DNA of 64,000 bases from an uncultured Lachnospiraceae bacterium (GTDB lineage: Bacteria; Bacillota; Clostridia; Lachnospirales; Lachnospiraceae): positions 62,001-126,000 of the forward strand of contig CAKRJH010000003.1 in NCBI GenBank assembly GCA_934351255.1, written 5' to 3'. Below, piece by piece: positions 17,354 through 26,285 of this stretch; within the stretch, counting starts at the first letter, position 1; each line of letters starts with the position of its first letter. The notes beneath the pieces are model-generated. The model saw nothing but the letters and a program-made list of their open reading frames with translations. It was not told where the DNA came from and did no database searches. The position numbers and the translations under genes were made by a program.

Positions 17354-18745
17354 TTAAATGATATTAAAGGACTGCAGTAACAGCACAAACAACAGAATCG
17401 GCGCAATCACCTTGATCATGACAATATACAGACCGCGGCGGCCAAACTTCCGGTCTCCATAGCACACTTCATCAATGATCGTCTTCGGTCCTGCCACCCA
17501 TCCGATCAGGATACAGGTCGTCAATGCTACCACCGGCATCAGAATATTGTTGCTGATGTAATCCATCAGATCCAGGATCTGTGCCACGGATCCATTTGGA
17601 AGTTTCAGTTCAAAGTAGAATTTGTTGTATCCCAGACAGACTACGATTCCACCGACAATGGCATATACCGTCACCAGGATCACGCTCAGATGACGGCTCA
17701 GATGGAACTTATCCATCATGCTGGACACGATCGCTTCCATGATCGATACAGCTGACGTCACAGCTGCAAATGCTACCATGACAAAGAAGGCCACGCCGAC
17801 ATAGCCTCCCACACCGCCCATGGCCTTAAATACCTTCGGCAGAGAGACAAACATCAGTCCAGGGCCGCCGGACATCCCCTCACGTCCCATAAAGACATAA
17901 ACCATCGGTACGATCATCATTCCGGCAAGCAGGGCCACTGCCGTATCAAAAATCTCAATCTGATTGATACAGAACATCAGGTTAGATTCTTTCTTCACAT
18001 AGGAGCCATAGGCCACCATGATCCCCATTGCCACGCTGATAGAGAAGAACAACTGACCAAGTGCATCCATGACTACCACCATGAAATCCTTGAACGAAAC
18101 GCCCTTAAGGGACGGTACCAGATAGATCTTCAATCCCTGCAGACCGGTTCGGGTCACACCGGAAGCATCCTGATAGCTCAGGGTCAGAGAAAACACAGAA
18201 ATCCCGATCACCAGCACCAGAAGGGCAGGCATCAGATATTTGCTCAGATTCTCAATGCCCTTGTCCACGCCGTAGTACACCACGACCGCTGACAACAGCA
18301 GAAAGATCAGCATAAACAGGATTGGGCTGTACTGCTGGCTGATAAATCCGGTAAAATATGTATCGCCCGCTGCCTGTACACCCTGTCTTCCCGCAAATGT
18401 AAACAGATACTTGATGACCCAGCCACCGATCGCACAGTAGTAAGGCAGGATGATGATCGGCACCAGACAGGCCAGAACTCCGAGAAAACGGAATCTGGAA
18501 TCAATCTTTCCGTATGCTGTCAGCGGACTCTGCTTCGTCTTCCTTCCAATCGCCACCTCAGTCGTCAGCAATGTAAATCCAAAGGTCAGTGCCAAAATCA
18601 GGTAACAGAAGATAAATAAACCTCCGTTATCCTTGGCAGCCAGGTAGGGAAACCTCCAGATATTTCCAAGTCCCACAGCACTTCCGGCTGCGGCCAGCAC
18701 AAATCCGATCGTACCGGAAAAACCACTTCGTTTCTTTTTTTCCAT
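17354..18745 (-). CDS. Sodium-dependent transporter of the SNF (neurotransmitter symporter) family
   Basis: A 463-residue, 11-12-span membrane protein of the LeuT/SNF family, which imports amino acids or related amines with Na+. The hallmark TM1 block GSAVGLGNIWRFPYLAAKDN is at residues ~17-36, including the Na+ site region. TM6-like 'AMGIMVAYGSYVKKESNL' and TM8-like AAVTSAVSIMEAI are also recognisable. The substrate is not predictable. It is first in the minus-strand run and has a structured ~200-base leader. The GAGGAAAACAAT site precedes ATG 18745. Confidence 0.93.
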   Translation of the reverse strand: MEKKKRSGFSGTIGFVLAAAGSAVGLGNIWRFPYLAAKDNGGLFIFCYLILALTFGFTLLTTEVAIGRKTKQSPLTAYGKIDSRFRFLGVLACLVPIIILPYYCAIGGWVIKYLFTFAGRQGVQAAGDTYFTGFISQQYSPILFMLIFLLLSAVVVYYGVDKGIENLSKYLMPALLVLVIGISVFSLTLSYQDASGVTRTGLQGLKIYLVPSLKGVSFKDFMVVVMDALGQLFFSISVAMGIMVAYGSYVKKESNLMFCINQIEIFDTAVALLAGMMIVPMVYVFMGREGMSGGPGLMFVSLPKVFKAMGGVGGYVGVAFFVMVAFAAVTSAVSIMEAIVSSMMDKFHLSRHLSVILVTVYAIVGGIVVCLGYNKFYFELKLPNGSVAQILDLMDYISNNILMPVVALTTCILIGWVAGPKTIIDEVCYGDRKFGRRGLYIVMIKVIAPILLFVLLLQSFNII

Positions 18746-18780
18746 ATTGTTTTCCTCACATTTTATTTATTGCATTATGC

Positions 18781-18938
18781 TGCAACGGATTGCTCCATTG
18801 CGTTGCAATTTTCGCAATCCTGCAAACACCTCCACTCCCGCATATTTGCAGGCAAATCTGCTTCTTGTCGGTATTTGGCAGGTCAAGCCACCAGATAGCA
18901 ATTTGTATGTGAACATACATTGCTATCTGCTTTTGACC
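18781..18938 (-). promoter_or_regulatory. Structured leader with two hairpins upstream of the SNF transporter
   Basis: Two strong inverted repeats lie in this gene-free stretch. One is TGCAACGGATTGC (18781-18793) with GCAATCCTGCAA (18814-18825). The other is a long stem: GGTCAA plus AGATAGCAAT (18881-18901) with ATTGCTATCT plus TTGACC (18918-18938) around a GTATG-TGAA-CATAC tip. There is no T-run on either strand. The larger one may end the upstream jet/sanA transcript; the smaller sits in the symporter leader. No known riboswitch or T-box motif was recognised. Confidence 0.4.
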
Positions 18939-18947
18939 CTTGCATCA

Positions 18948-19733
18948 TTATATACCAACTCTCATATTTCCGTAAAGAGAATCCTTGAGCACGCCGAAGA
19001 ATTCGCGTACCATGTTATTGATCAGATAGGCGCGTGGTGTCGCGGCACTGATGCCATAGACATGGCGGTATCCCTGTTTCTTTGCGATCTGCACGCCCCG
19101 GTACAGATGAAAATTGCTCGACACGATCCCCACCCGGTCCTTTTCGGGATCCAGATAGTTCTTGCTGTTTCGGATATTCTGGATGGTATTTTTCGACTGA
19201 TCTTCCAGATAGATCCTCTTCTTGTCGATCCCTTTGGCGATCAGATACGCCGCCATTCCACTGGCCTCAGAGACCGTTTCATTGACACCTTTGCCACCGG
19301 AGACAATACATTTGGTGTCCGGATTCTCTGCCAGATACGCAGCCGCAGCATCCAGCCGGTAGCGCAGGATCAGGCTCGGGCCGTTCGCGCGCATCTGAGC
19401 ACCCAGCACCACCACATAATCCAGATTTGTCTGATCTGTCGTGGCAAAGCCGTGGATGATACACCCCTCCACGACCAGAAACAACAGCACCGCTGCCCCG
19501 AGGATGCCCCGGAAACCGATCTTCACCGGCTTCGGACAGTGCTGCGACAGCCACTCCCAAGCCCCCGTCTGCCATCCTGCAAACACCAGAAAGCAGCACA
19601 CAGCCAGCGCATACCACACAATATAAAAACGTGATCCCGAATGTACGGACTGTATTGTATATCCATAGGCTGCAAATGCAGCCGCTGCCAGGATCAATAG
19701 GATTTTTCCTGCTATCATCTTCCTCTCCTTCAT
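18948..19733 (-). CDS. SanA/YdcF-like DUF218 membrane protein
   Basis: A 261-residue protein with three or four N-terminal membrane spans (residues 1-~90), then a DUF218 alpha/beta domain. The domain shows DYVVVLGAQMRANGPS, RLDAAAAYL, CIVSGGKGVNETVSEA, IYLEDQSKNTIQNIRNS and VGIVSSNFHLYRG, all standard for the SanA/YdcF/ElyC group. That group is linked to envelope barrier functions, but the biochemical reaction is unsettled. Its ATG overlaps the stop of the jetC-like gene (ATGA, 19733-19730), so it is translationally coupled to the SMC operon and occupies the position where a JetD nuclease is expected. Confidence 0.88.
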   Translation of the reverse strand: MKERKMIAGKILLILAAAAFAAYGYTIQSVHSGSRFYIVWYALAVCCFLVFAGWQTGAWEWLSQHCPKPVKIGFRGILGAAVLLFLVVEGCIIHGFATTDQTNLDYVVVLGAQMRANGPSLILRYRLDAAAAYLAENPDTKCIVSGGKGVNETVSEASGMAAYLIAKGIDKKRIYLEDQSKNTIQNIRNSKNYLDPEKDRVGIVSSNFHLYRGVQIAKKQGYRHVYGISAATPRAYLINNMVREFFGVLKDSLYGNMRVGI

Positions 19734-22700
19734 GCGCGTTCTCCTTCCAATCTCTCCATATACGATCCCTTGTCAATGTGCATCATCTCAATGCGGTTGT
19801 TCATTCTGCGGAAGCCATAGACGCTGTCCACATTGCGGATCAGGGACGCCAGACGCTCATCCGGCACACAAAGGATGAGCTGCAGATCCATCATCCGTGC
19901 ATACTGCAGGCAGACCGCACTTCGCTCCTGATCCATCTTGGAAAATGCCTCGTCGAGAAGCACCAGTTTGATCTTGGCATCCTTCTTGTGCATCTGCTGA
20001 TACAGCATGGCAAAGCCCGCCATCAGCGCCACATATTTCGGATTCTGGCCCTCACCGCCGGAGTCTCTGCCGGCCATCTCATCGACATAGTTGCGCCGGA
20101 TCACCTGGCCGTTCTCATCACTCACCTGCTCGTACATGCTAAAGGACAAATAGGTGCGATAGTCCGCATACCTCTCCATCTCCTCACGGCTGCGCTTCAT
20201 GCTCTGTGCATCCGCCCCCTTCGCCGGAATAAATTTCTGCGTGAGCTGCTCGATCAGGCGGTCATATTTCCGGAAGAACTCTTCCTCTCCAAAACTGATC
20301 TGACCCTCAATCTGCGCATCTCCCACGTTCTTGCTGTCCAGCTCCTCCGCCATCAGCATGTCATAATACTGACCGTCTTCGTTGTGCGCCGGTCCAATGC
20401 TGATCTGATAGATACTGTCCGCAAAATTGGTCTGTCTGAGCAGGCGGTTGATATCCCGCAGATGGCGTTGTGCCTCTTTGATGTCATTGTGCATCTTGGT
20501 CAGTACATTGTCCCGCAGACTCCTGTGTACCTGCTCACACTGTGCATCAAACTGTTTCTGATACTCCGGAACATACTGGCTTTCAAACTTCTCCAGTTCT
20601 TCCAGATACCGCGCATTGGTCCGCTCCGAACCATCCATGCCGGACAGCGGATACGCCTCCAGATAATCCTTGCGGGCCAGCACCAGCGCCGTCTGTGCCT
20701 GGGACAAAAGTCCTTCCACGCGGGTTCCCTGCGGATCCATACGCCCTTCCAGTGCCTCCACGCGGCCGGCAAGTTCGTCTCTGAGCCTTGCGGCAGCCGG
20801 CTGTTTCTGTAATTTCCGGTCGGCCTGTTCTTCCATCTGCGGTGTCACGCTGCCGCCGGCCTGAAGTTCCTCCATTTTTTCTTTCTGTGTGGCAATGACG
20901 GTCTGCACTGCTCCGGTCTTCCGGCTGAATCCGTCCGCCGCGCTCTCGCACTGCCGCAGTTCCTCACGCCTGGCTGCCAGTTCCTCAGACAGTTTCGTCT
21001 CCTTCTCCTTCAACTGCCGGAAACTTCCCTGTTCCAACTGCCGGATCACCTGTTCCAGTTCCTGTCTGCGTCCGGCAATCTCCTCCAGTTCTTCCGAAGC
21101 CCCGGCCATCTTCAGATAGACCGCATCCTCCTGCTCCAACTGTTCCAGACTGTATACACGGCGCAGATGGGTCTCCTGCGCATCGATCTCCTCATAGTCA
21201 GCCAGAAGCGCAGCCAGACTTTCTTTCTCTCTGGCCAGTCTGGCGCGGGAGACTTTTCTTCCGATAACTCCCCTCTCATACCACTTGGGATCCAGATGAC
21301 GGAACATATATCCGCTGTAAGAATAACAGTCCGGCGTCACTCCGTCCCTGACACTGCGCAGTTCCTCGACGTCTCTACACTTCATGATATGTCCCAGAAA
21401 CTGTTTGAGGATCTCCCCGACATACTCTTCATCATAGGACACTTCTTCAAACAGAGATCCCGGCTGAGCCTGCGGATGATGATCCACAACTGCCCGGGTA
21501 TTGAGAAGATCCACGCTCTGCAAATGGTGCATCCGTCCAAACTCTGCCGCGGCCTCATGGGCAAATTCCGGATCCACGACCAGTGCAAATCTGCGTGTTC
21601 CCAGACGTCCCTCGACCGCATTTTTCCATTCTTCGGATACCACATCAAACAGATCGGCCAGGATCTGCACCTTCACCCTCCTGCGATGCCGGTTGGAAAG
21701 CCGGTCCTCCAGAATCTGTCTGGCATGTCTGAGCGGCTCCGGATAAGACTTGCGGTTATGTTCGATATCCTCCACGATACGCCTCTGAGTCTGACATTGT
21801 TTCTCCAGATCACGGCGCTGCCTGCCGGTCTCCTCGAGTTCCTCCTCAATGTTTTCTGTCTCCTCGCGAAGTCTGGCCTTCACCGTCTCAAGAAGCCCCT
21901 CGCTGACATGCCCCCGGGTCAGTTCCTCCACGGCATTGGTAAACCCGTTGCTCAGATAGTCACTCAGGTAATCGTCCCGGATCCACAAAGACATTCTCTC
22001 GCAGATATGATCCCACTGACGGCTCTGATCCTTCAGCAGATCCTCCTGCCTGGCCAGTGACTCAAGCTGACTCTTTCTGGTGCCCAGATCAGAGGCCTGG
22101 ATGTCCACCCGCACCTGGATCAACTGACGGTCGATCTGCTCGATCTGACTCTGAAGCTCCTGCCTTTCCTGCTGATACTGCGCAAGGATCTGATCCAGCT
22201 CCTCTTTTTTCTTTTCCTGACGCTGCAATTCCTCGCGGCATGCCCGCAGATCCAGTACCCGGATCACTCCACGATCCACCACCAGTTCCGATTCCAGCGT
22301 TTCCCGTTCGATCCCCGCATCACGCACAAGATGCAGCAGATCGATCCGGTGCCTGATATCCTCGAGTGTCTCCCGGATCTCCTGAAACGCACCGAGCTGC
22401 TCGCTGAGCTGAGTGATCGTATCACCCTCACTGCGCGAAAACATATAGTCCTTGATGAACTGGCTGGTTCCATTGGACATTTTCAACGCGATCGCACTGC
22501 GCTGCATCGTCTCAAATCTGGCGCCATTGACATATCCCATGATCGGATCATTGAGCCCGCAAAGATACGCCTCCTTGGAGCCAAATATCTTATTGATCTC
22601 ACGGCCGGTGCGGATGCCGTCCTCTCTTTCCCTGGTCGTCAGCAGCGCCCGGATCTCCTGCGGAGAATAGACGATCCCCTGCTCATTGATATAGCCGTCC

Positions 22701-23128
22701 GCCGGCATCTTTCCGCTGTGTGTAAAATAGCATGGCCTGCGAAGTTCCACATCATTGCGGTGCACCTCGAAGGCAATGCCTGCGCAGGCATAGGTCTCCA
22801 TGCCGGTATCGTACACTTCCATCACCAGTGTGCTGTAGAAATCCTTGCCGTCGCGGTTCGCCGTGCCATCCTTTTGTGCTCCTCTCAGATAGCTGAGCAC
22901 GCTTCGCCGGTTCTTGGAATCATCGGCCGCTTTATTCAGGAAATTTGAGGATGTGCTTCCATATAGGACAACCTGGATCGCATCCATGACGGTAGATTTG
23001 CCGGATCCGCTCTTTCCGCTGAACAGGTTGACATACGGATTTAACTCCAGGATCTTATGGTCAATTCCTCCCCAGTTATTCAGACATATTCTGGTAAATA
23101 CCTTTTTAACATTCCAATTTTCTGTCAT
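19730..23128 (-). CDS. jetC: JetC/MksB-like SMC-family ATPase of a Wadjet-type operon
   Basis: A 1132-residue SMC/MukB-like ATPase. The Walker A FSGKSGSGKSTVMD is at residues ~36-49, the C-loop-like DSGGEGQNPKYVALMA near 1015, and Walker B KLVLLDEAFSKMDQ near 1065. Long Glu/Gln/Arg-rich coiled coils run from about 230-440 and 640-800, with a hinge-like insert between. In Wadjet systems JetC with JetA and JetB extrudes DNA loops and JetD cuts circular plasmids. Here no jetD follows; the sanA-like gene overlaps the stop. It starts 5 bases after jetB. Confidence 0.9.
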   Translation of the reverse strand: MTENWNVKKVFTRICLNNWGGIDHKILELNPYVNLFSGKSGSGKSTVMDAIQVVLYGSTSSNFLNKAADDSKNRRSVLSYLRGAQKDGTANRDGKDFYSTLVMEVYDTGMETYACAGIAFEVHRNDVELRRPCYFTHSGKMPADGYINEQGIVYSPQEIRALLTTREREDGIRTGREINKIFGSKEAYLCGLNDPIMGYVNGARFETMQRSAIALKMSNGTSQFIKDYMFSRSEGDTITQLSEQLGAFQEIRETLEDIRHRIDLLHLVRDAGIERETLESELVVDRGVIRVLDLRACREELQRQEKKKEELDQILAQYQQERQELQSQIEQIDRQLIQVRVDIQASDLGTRKSQLESLARQEDLLKDQSRQWDHICERMSLWIRDDYLSDYLSNGFTNAVEELTRGHVSEGLLETVKARLREETENIEEELEETGRQRRDLEKQCQTQRRIVEDIEHNRKSYPEPLRHARQILEDRLSNRHRRRVKVQILADLFDVVSEEWKNAVEGRLGTRRFALVVDPEFAHEAAAEFGRMHHLQSVDLLNTRAVVDHHPQAQPGSLFEEVSYDEEYVGEILKQFLGHIMKCRDVEELRSVRDGVTPDCYSYSGYMFRHLDPKWYERGVIGRKVSRARLAREKESLAALLADYEEIDAQETHLRRVYSLEQLEQEDAVYLKMAGASEELEEIAGRRQELEQVIRQLEQGSFRQLKEKETKLSEELAARREELRQCESAADGFSRKTGAVQTVIATQKEKMEELQAGGSVTPQMEEQADRKLQKQPAAARLRDELAGRVEALEGRMDPQGTRVEGLLSQAQTALVLARKDYLEAYPLSGMDGSERTNARYLEELEKFESQYVPEYQKQFDAQCEQVHRSLRDNVLTKMHNDIKEAQRHLRDINRLLRQTNFADSIYQISIGPAHNEDGQYYDMLMAEELDSKNVGDAQIEGQISFGEEEFFRKYDRLIEQLTQKFIPAKGADAQSMKRSREEMERYADYRTYLSFSMYEQVSDENGQVIRRNYVDEMAGRDSGGEGQNPKYVALMAGFAMLYQQMHKKDAKIKLVLLDEAFSKMDQERSAVCLQYARMMDLQLILCVPDERLASLIRNVDSVYGFRRMNNRIEMMHIDKGSYMERLEGERA

Positions 23129-23133
23129 GCGTC

Positions 23134-23772
23134 TTAACCCTCATCTTCTTCCAACTGCATCTTCGCCTGATCCATCATCTCACCGTCATCCATACGATAC
23201 TCCTCCAGAATGCTCTGAATGTCATAACTGCTGCAATACAGGTTGATCGTATTGTAGATGTAGATCGGTGTGTCATCCTCGATCCGGCCGACTGCGCTTC
23301 CAAGGTCAATGATCTGGTGCTGTTTCATCAGACCGAATGATTCCTGCCACTGGGCTGCCCTCAGCTTTTCCGTGATCAGCCCGGTATCTCTTCCTTTCTG
23401 CCGGATCTTTGCGAAGTTTGTCACAGTTTCCTGAAGACCTTCTCCCGTGATGATCTCCCGGTAGATCAGTTTGATCAGCAGCAGGATCCTCGTCTGCATC
23501 AGCGTCAGGCTGCGCACCGGCATCTGCTCCCCTCTGATATAGTAGACATGCTCCTGGGGATCATGATGCAGTTCGCATCCCAGAACCTCCAGATAATCCG
23601 TCACAAATTCCCGGTGCTTATCCAGAACCGGATACTCCGCAGTATCTCTGGCGAGCAGGGTCTCCGGATCCATCTTCACTTTCATGACACAGGTCTGACG
23701 CAACAGACTCTGAATTGCCTTGCGCAGACGCTCCGTCTCCGTGGCACTCAATTCTTCCATATATTTAAACAT
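23134..23772 (-). CDS. jetB: JetB/MksE-like protein (DUF4194)
   Basis: A 212-residue winged-helix (kite-type) subunit expected to bind the JetC neck and the JetA dimer. DUF4194-like blocks are visible: FVTDYLEVLGCELHHDPQEHVYYI (first 20: FVTDYLEVLGCELHHDPQEH), RILLLIKLIYREI and GLMKQHQIIDLGSAVGRIEDDT, with an acidic C-terminus. Position between jetA and jetC matches the Wadjet order. Cytosolic; no catalytic motif expected. Confidence 0.88.
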   Translation of the reverse strand: MFKYMEELSATETERLRKAIQSLLRQTCVMKVKMDPETLLARDTAEYPVLDKHREFVTDYLEVLGCELHHDPQEHVYYIRGEQMPVRSLTLMQTRILLLIKLIYREIITGEGLQETVTNFAKIRQKGRDTGLITEKLRAAQWQESFGLMKQHQIIDLGSAVGRIEDDTPIYIYNTINLYCSSYDIQSILEEYRMDDGEMMDQAKMQLEEDEG

Positions 23773-23800
23773 GTATTTTCCTCTGTGAACCGTGAATGGA

Positions 23801-25216
23801 TCACGCTTCTTCCTCCTCTATGCTTATTCTGGTGAAACGCATGCCGTCTGCAGCATCCATCTCCTCCCCCAGTTCAATCCGCGATGTGCTCTGACTCGAT
23901 CCCGTCTCCTCCTGCCACAGAAACAGCAGTTTCTCCAGATCTTCCACCGACCGGATCTTCTCCGGTGTGATCTCAAATCGTCCATCCCGGGTATTCTCCT
24001 GCTTAAATGCACGGATCTCACTTTTGGTATACATCGGTTCCGGCACAAAATCGTCCATCTCTGCGGACTCCTCCGAGGCAATCTCCACCTCCATATACTC
24101 CGGTTCCCCCTGTTTTCTGCGTTTGTAGAAACTCTGTTCGCTCATCTGCAGATATCTCTGGCTGAACTGCATTCTTCCCGCAAGCCGTTCCAGCACCTCA
24201 TTCCCACGCGGACCGGTGCTGATCATCCGGATCAGACTCAGAAGATTGTCGGCATCACCGGTCCCCTCCTGCAGCCGGTAATGGATCCTGGCCAGCGCAC
24301 GCTTGGCAAATGACGTCTTCAATTCGATCAGGCGGTTGTATTTCTTCTCGATCTGATCGAACTCACGCTCCAGAAAAGACAGCAGATGGGCCGACTCCTG
24401 GCAGGACTGCAGCAGCAGTTCATACCTGCGGTACTCCACTTCGGCTTTTCCCGGATCACACTGGGAACGTCCCCGTTCCAGTTCCTCTCGGCGCTCATCA
24501 TTCTGCGCGTAGATCATACTGATCATCTCGCGGATGGATTCCTTGTACCGGTAAAAACTGTCCGTCGTCGTCAGGATCGCATACTGCCTGCTGCTCTGAT
24601 TATTGATCTCTTCAATCAGGATCTGCTGGATCTCCAGAAAACTTCCGGACGCCGACAATTTTTCAAAATAGCGGTACATTCCTTCCTGCATGCTGCCAAG
24701 CATATGGCTGAGTCCCCTGGCGGAACGAAGCGCCGCCCTCAGGAAATCCTTGTTGCGGTCACGATCCATCTGATATGTATACAATGCACTGTATACCGCC
24801 AGAATGCTCTGGCGTTCCATCTCGGAATCCTGCTGGTACAGCCGTCCCAGAATGTCCAGAAACAACTGGCTGTACTCCGGAAACGTGATGAGATATTCAT
24901 CCAGGCGGTCATCGTATTCCTGGACGATCCAGCCCCATCTGGTCAGTGTCTGCAGCACTGTGGATGCCGACATCTTAAATCCCTGGCTCTGCTGCTCCCG
25001 TTCCAGTTCCTCCTCGTCCTCACGTTCCCAGAGCATTTTACGGCGGTGCATGGCCTGCTCGATCACCTGCCGGCACTCCGGTGCAGTCAATCCAAATGCA
25101 GCATATCCCCTGGTATGCTCCTCATAGATTTCTTTGAGAATCCACAGGTAATGCTCCCGGTTCTTCGTGCCGAAGATCCGGTAAAAATCCTGTGGGATCT
25201 GATCAATCAATGACAT
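23801..25216 (-). CDS. jetA: JetA/MksF-like kleisin protein (DUF5716-type)
   Basis: A 471-residue mostly helical protein whose N-terminus (SLIDQIPQDFYRIFGTKNR) and winged-helix part (ASTVLQTLTRWGWIVQEYDD) match the DUF5716-type JetA of Clostridia, from memory of the family. It should act as kleisin joining the JetC heads and binding JetB. The C-terminal ~90 residues are acidic and probably disordered. First gene of the operon, with a ~135-base leader and a promoter-like site at 25358-25386. AAAGGATG precedes ATG 25216. Confidence 0.85.
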   Translation of the reverse strand: MSLIDQIPQDFYRIFGTKNREHYLWILKEIYEEHTRGYAAFGLTAPECRQVIEQAMHRRKMLWEREDEEELEREQQSQGFKMSASTVLQTLTRWGWIVQEYDDRLDEYLITFPEYSQLFLDILGRLYQQDSEMERQSILAVYSALYTYQMDRDRNKDFLRAALRSARGLSHMLGSMQEGMYRYFEKLSASGSFLEIQQILIEEINNQSSRQYAILTTTDSFYRYKESIREMISMIYAQNDERREELERGRSQCDPGKAEVEYRRYELLLQSCQESAHLLSFLEREFDQIEKKYNRLIELKTSFAKRALARIHYRLQEGTGDADNLLSLIRMISTGPRGNEVLERLAGRMQFSQRYLQMSEQSFYKRRKQGEPEYMEVEIASEESAEMDDFVPEPMYTKSEIRAFKQENTRDGRFEITPEKIRSVEDLEKLLFLWQEETGSSQSTSRIELGEEMDAADGMRFTRISIEEEEA

Positions 25217-25357
25217 AATTATTTCATCCTTTGCTCAATATAAGTGTGGGATATTTCGTGACATCATCCTGTGGTACCTTGTGTTCTCCAATGATCTTTT
25301 CCATCCAGATCATATCGTACCACCGCCCGAATTTATTCGCGTTGACGCTTACCTTTT

Positions 25358-25386
25358 AGTATATAATGAATCGCTCGACATAGCAA
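25358..25386 (-). promoter_or_regulatory. Probable promoter of the jet operon
   Basis: Read on the minus strand: TTGCTA, 17 bases, TATACT. It is ~140 bases before jetA and abuts the divergent TauE promoter, so the two could be co-regulated. Confidence 0.5.
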
Positions 25387-25394
25387 ATGCCGCA

Positions 25395-25424
25395 TTGACA
25401 GTCGGAAGCGAATTCTTTTATAAT
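25395..25424 (+). promoter_or_regulatory. Consensus sigma-A promoter of the TauE-like gene
   Basis: Perfect TTGACA (25395-25400) and TATAAT (25419-25424) with an 18-base spacer, 52 bases before the ATG. The best promoter in the window; implies strong basal expression. Confidence 0.8.
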
Positions 25425-25475
25425 GTCTGGATACTACAGACTACAAACGAGATCTCCGGGGAGGCCAGATATTTT

Positions 25476-26285
25476 ATGAAACTGTTATTCACTGTTCTTA
25501 TCACATTTTTTGCCGGCATGGGTGCCGGTCTTGGCACAGGTTTTGCGGGCATGAGTGCCGCTGCGGTGATCAGTCCGATGCTGATCACATTCCTGCATAT
25601 GGATCCTTATATGGCGGTAGGCATTGCATTGTCCTCCGATGTGCTGGCCAGCGCAGTTTCCGCATACACTTACCACAAGAACAAAAATCTGGACATCCGC
25701 AACGGACTGATCATGATGGCCAGCGTCCTGGTCTTTACCATTGTCGGCAGCTATGTGGCGAACCTGCTTCCATCCACCACGATGGGCAGTTTCTCGGTCT
25801 TCATGACGTTTCTGCTGGGCATCAAATTTATCGTAAAACCGGTTATGACCACCAAAGAAGCCATGGCCGGCATCACTCCCGCAAAGAGAGCACTGCAGTC
25901 CCTGCTCTGCGGTATTCTGATCGGATTTATCTGCGGCTTTGTCGGAGCCGGCGGCGGCATGATGATGCTGCTCATCCTGACCAGCGTCCTGGGCTATGAG
26001 CTGAAAACCGCGGTAGGCACCAGCGTGTTTATCATGACATTTACCGCTCTGACCGGAGCCGTCTCTCATTTTACGATCGGCGGACTTCCGGATATCACAG
26101 TCTGGATCCTGTGTATTCTTTTCACACTGATCTGGGCCCGGATTGCCGCAGTATTTGCCAACAAAGCAAAACCGGCGACACTGAATCGTGCCACCGGCAT
26201 TGTTCTGGTCGTTCTCGGCCTTGTCATCATGGGATTTAATCTTTCTGCATACTCTTTTCGTTTACTCTTCCCGCCATTCTTTTAA
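25476..26285 (+). CDS. TauE/SafE-family anion exporter
   Basis: A 269-residue, 7-8-span membrane permease. It has the two-fold TauE repeat: 'GLGTGFAGMSAAAVISPMLI' (from residue ~19) and GFVGAGGGMMMLLILTSVLGYE in the second half, each followed by the characteristic AVGxxxxxD/T helix. The family exports sulfite, sulfoacetate or related organic anions; the substrate here is unknown. Its 3' end overlaps the convergent hydrolase gene by 24 bases. GGGGAGG is 11 bases before ATG 25476; the frame is open further upstream without a good site. Confidence 0.9.
   Translation: MKLLFTVLITFFAGMGAGLGTGFAGMSAAAVISPMLITFLHMDPYMAVGIALSSDVLASAVSAYTYHKNKNLDIRNGLIMMASVLVFTIVGSYVANLLPSTTMGSFSVFMTFLLGIKFIVKPVMTTKEAMAGITPAKRALQSLLCGILIGFICGFVGAGGGMMMLLILTSVLGYELKTAVGTSVFIMTFTALTGAVSHFTIGGLPDITVWILCILFTLIWARIAAVFANKAKPATLNRATGIVLVVLGLVIMGFNLSAYSFRLLFPPFF

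Noticed and set aside
18746..18947. SNF leader considered as a T-box or known amino-acid riboswitch
   Set aside because: No T-box core sequence and no recognised aptamer motif; only generic hairpins.
23134..25216. JetA/JetB considered as ordinary MukE/MukF
   Set aside because: Length and motif layout fit the DUF5716/DUF4194 pair better than MukEF, though a condensin role remains possible.
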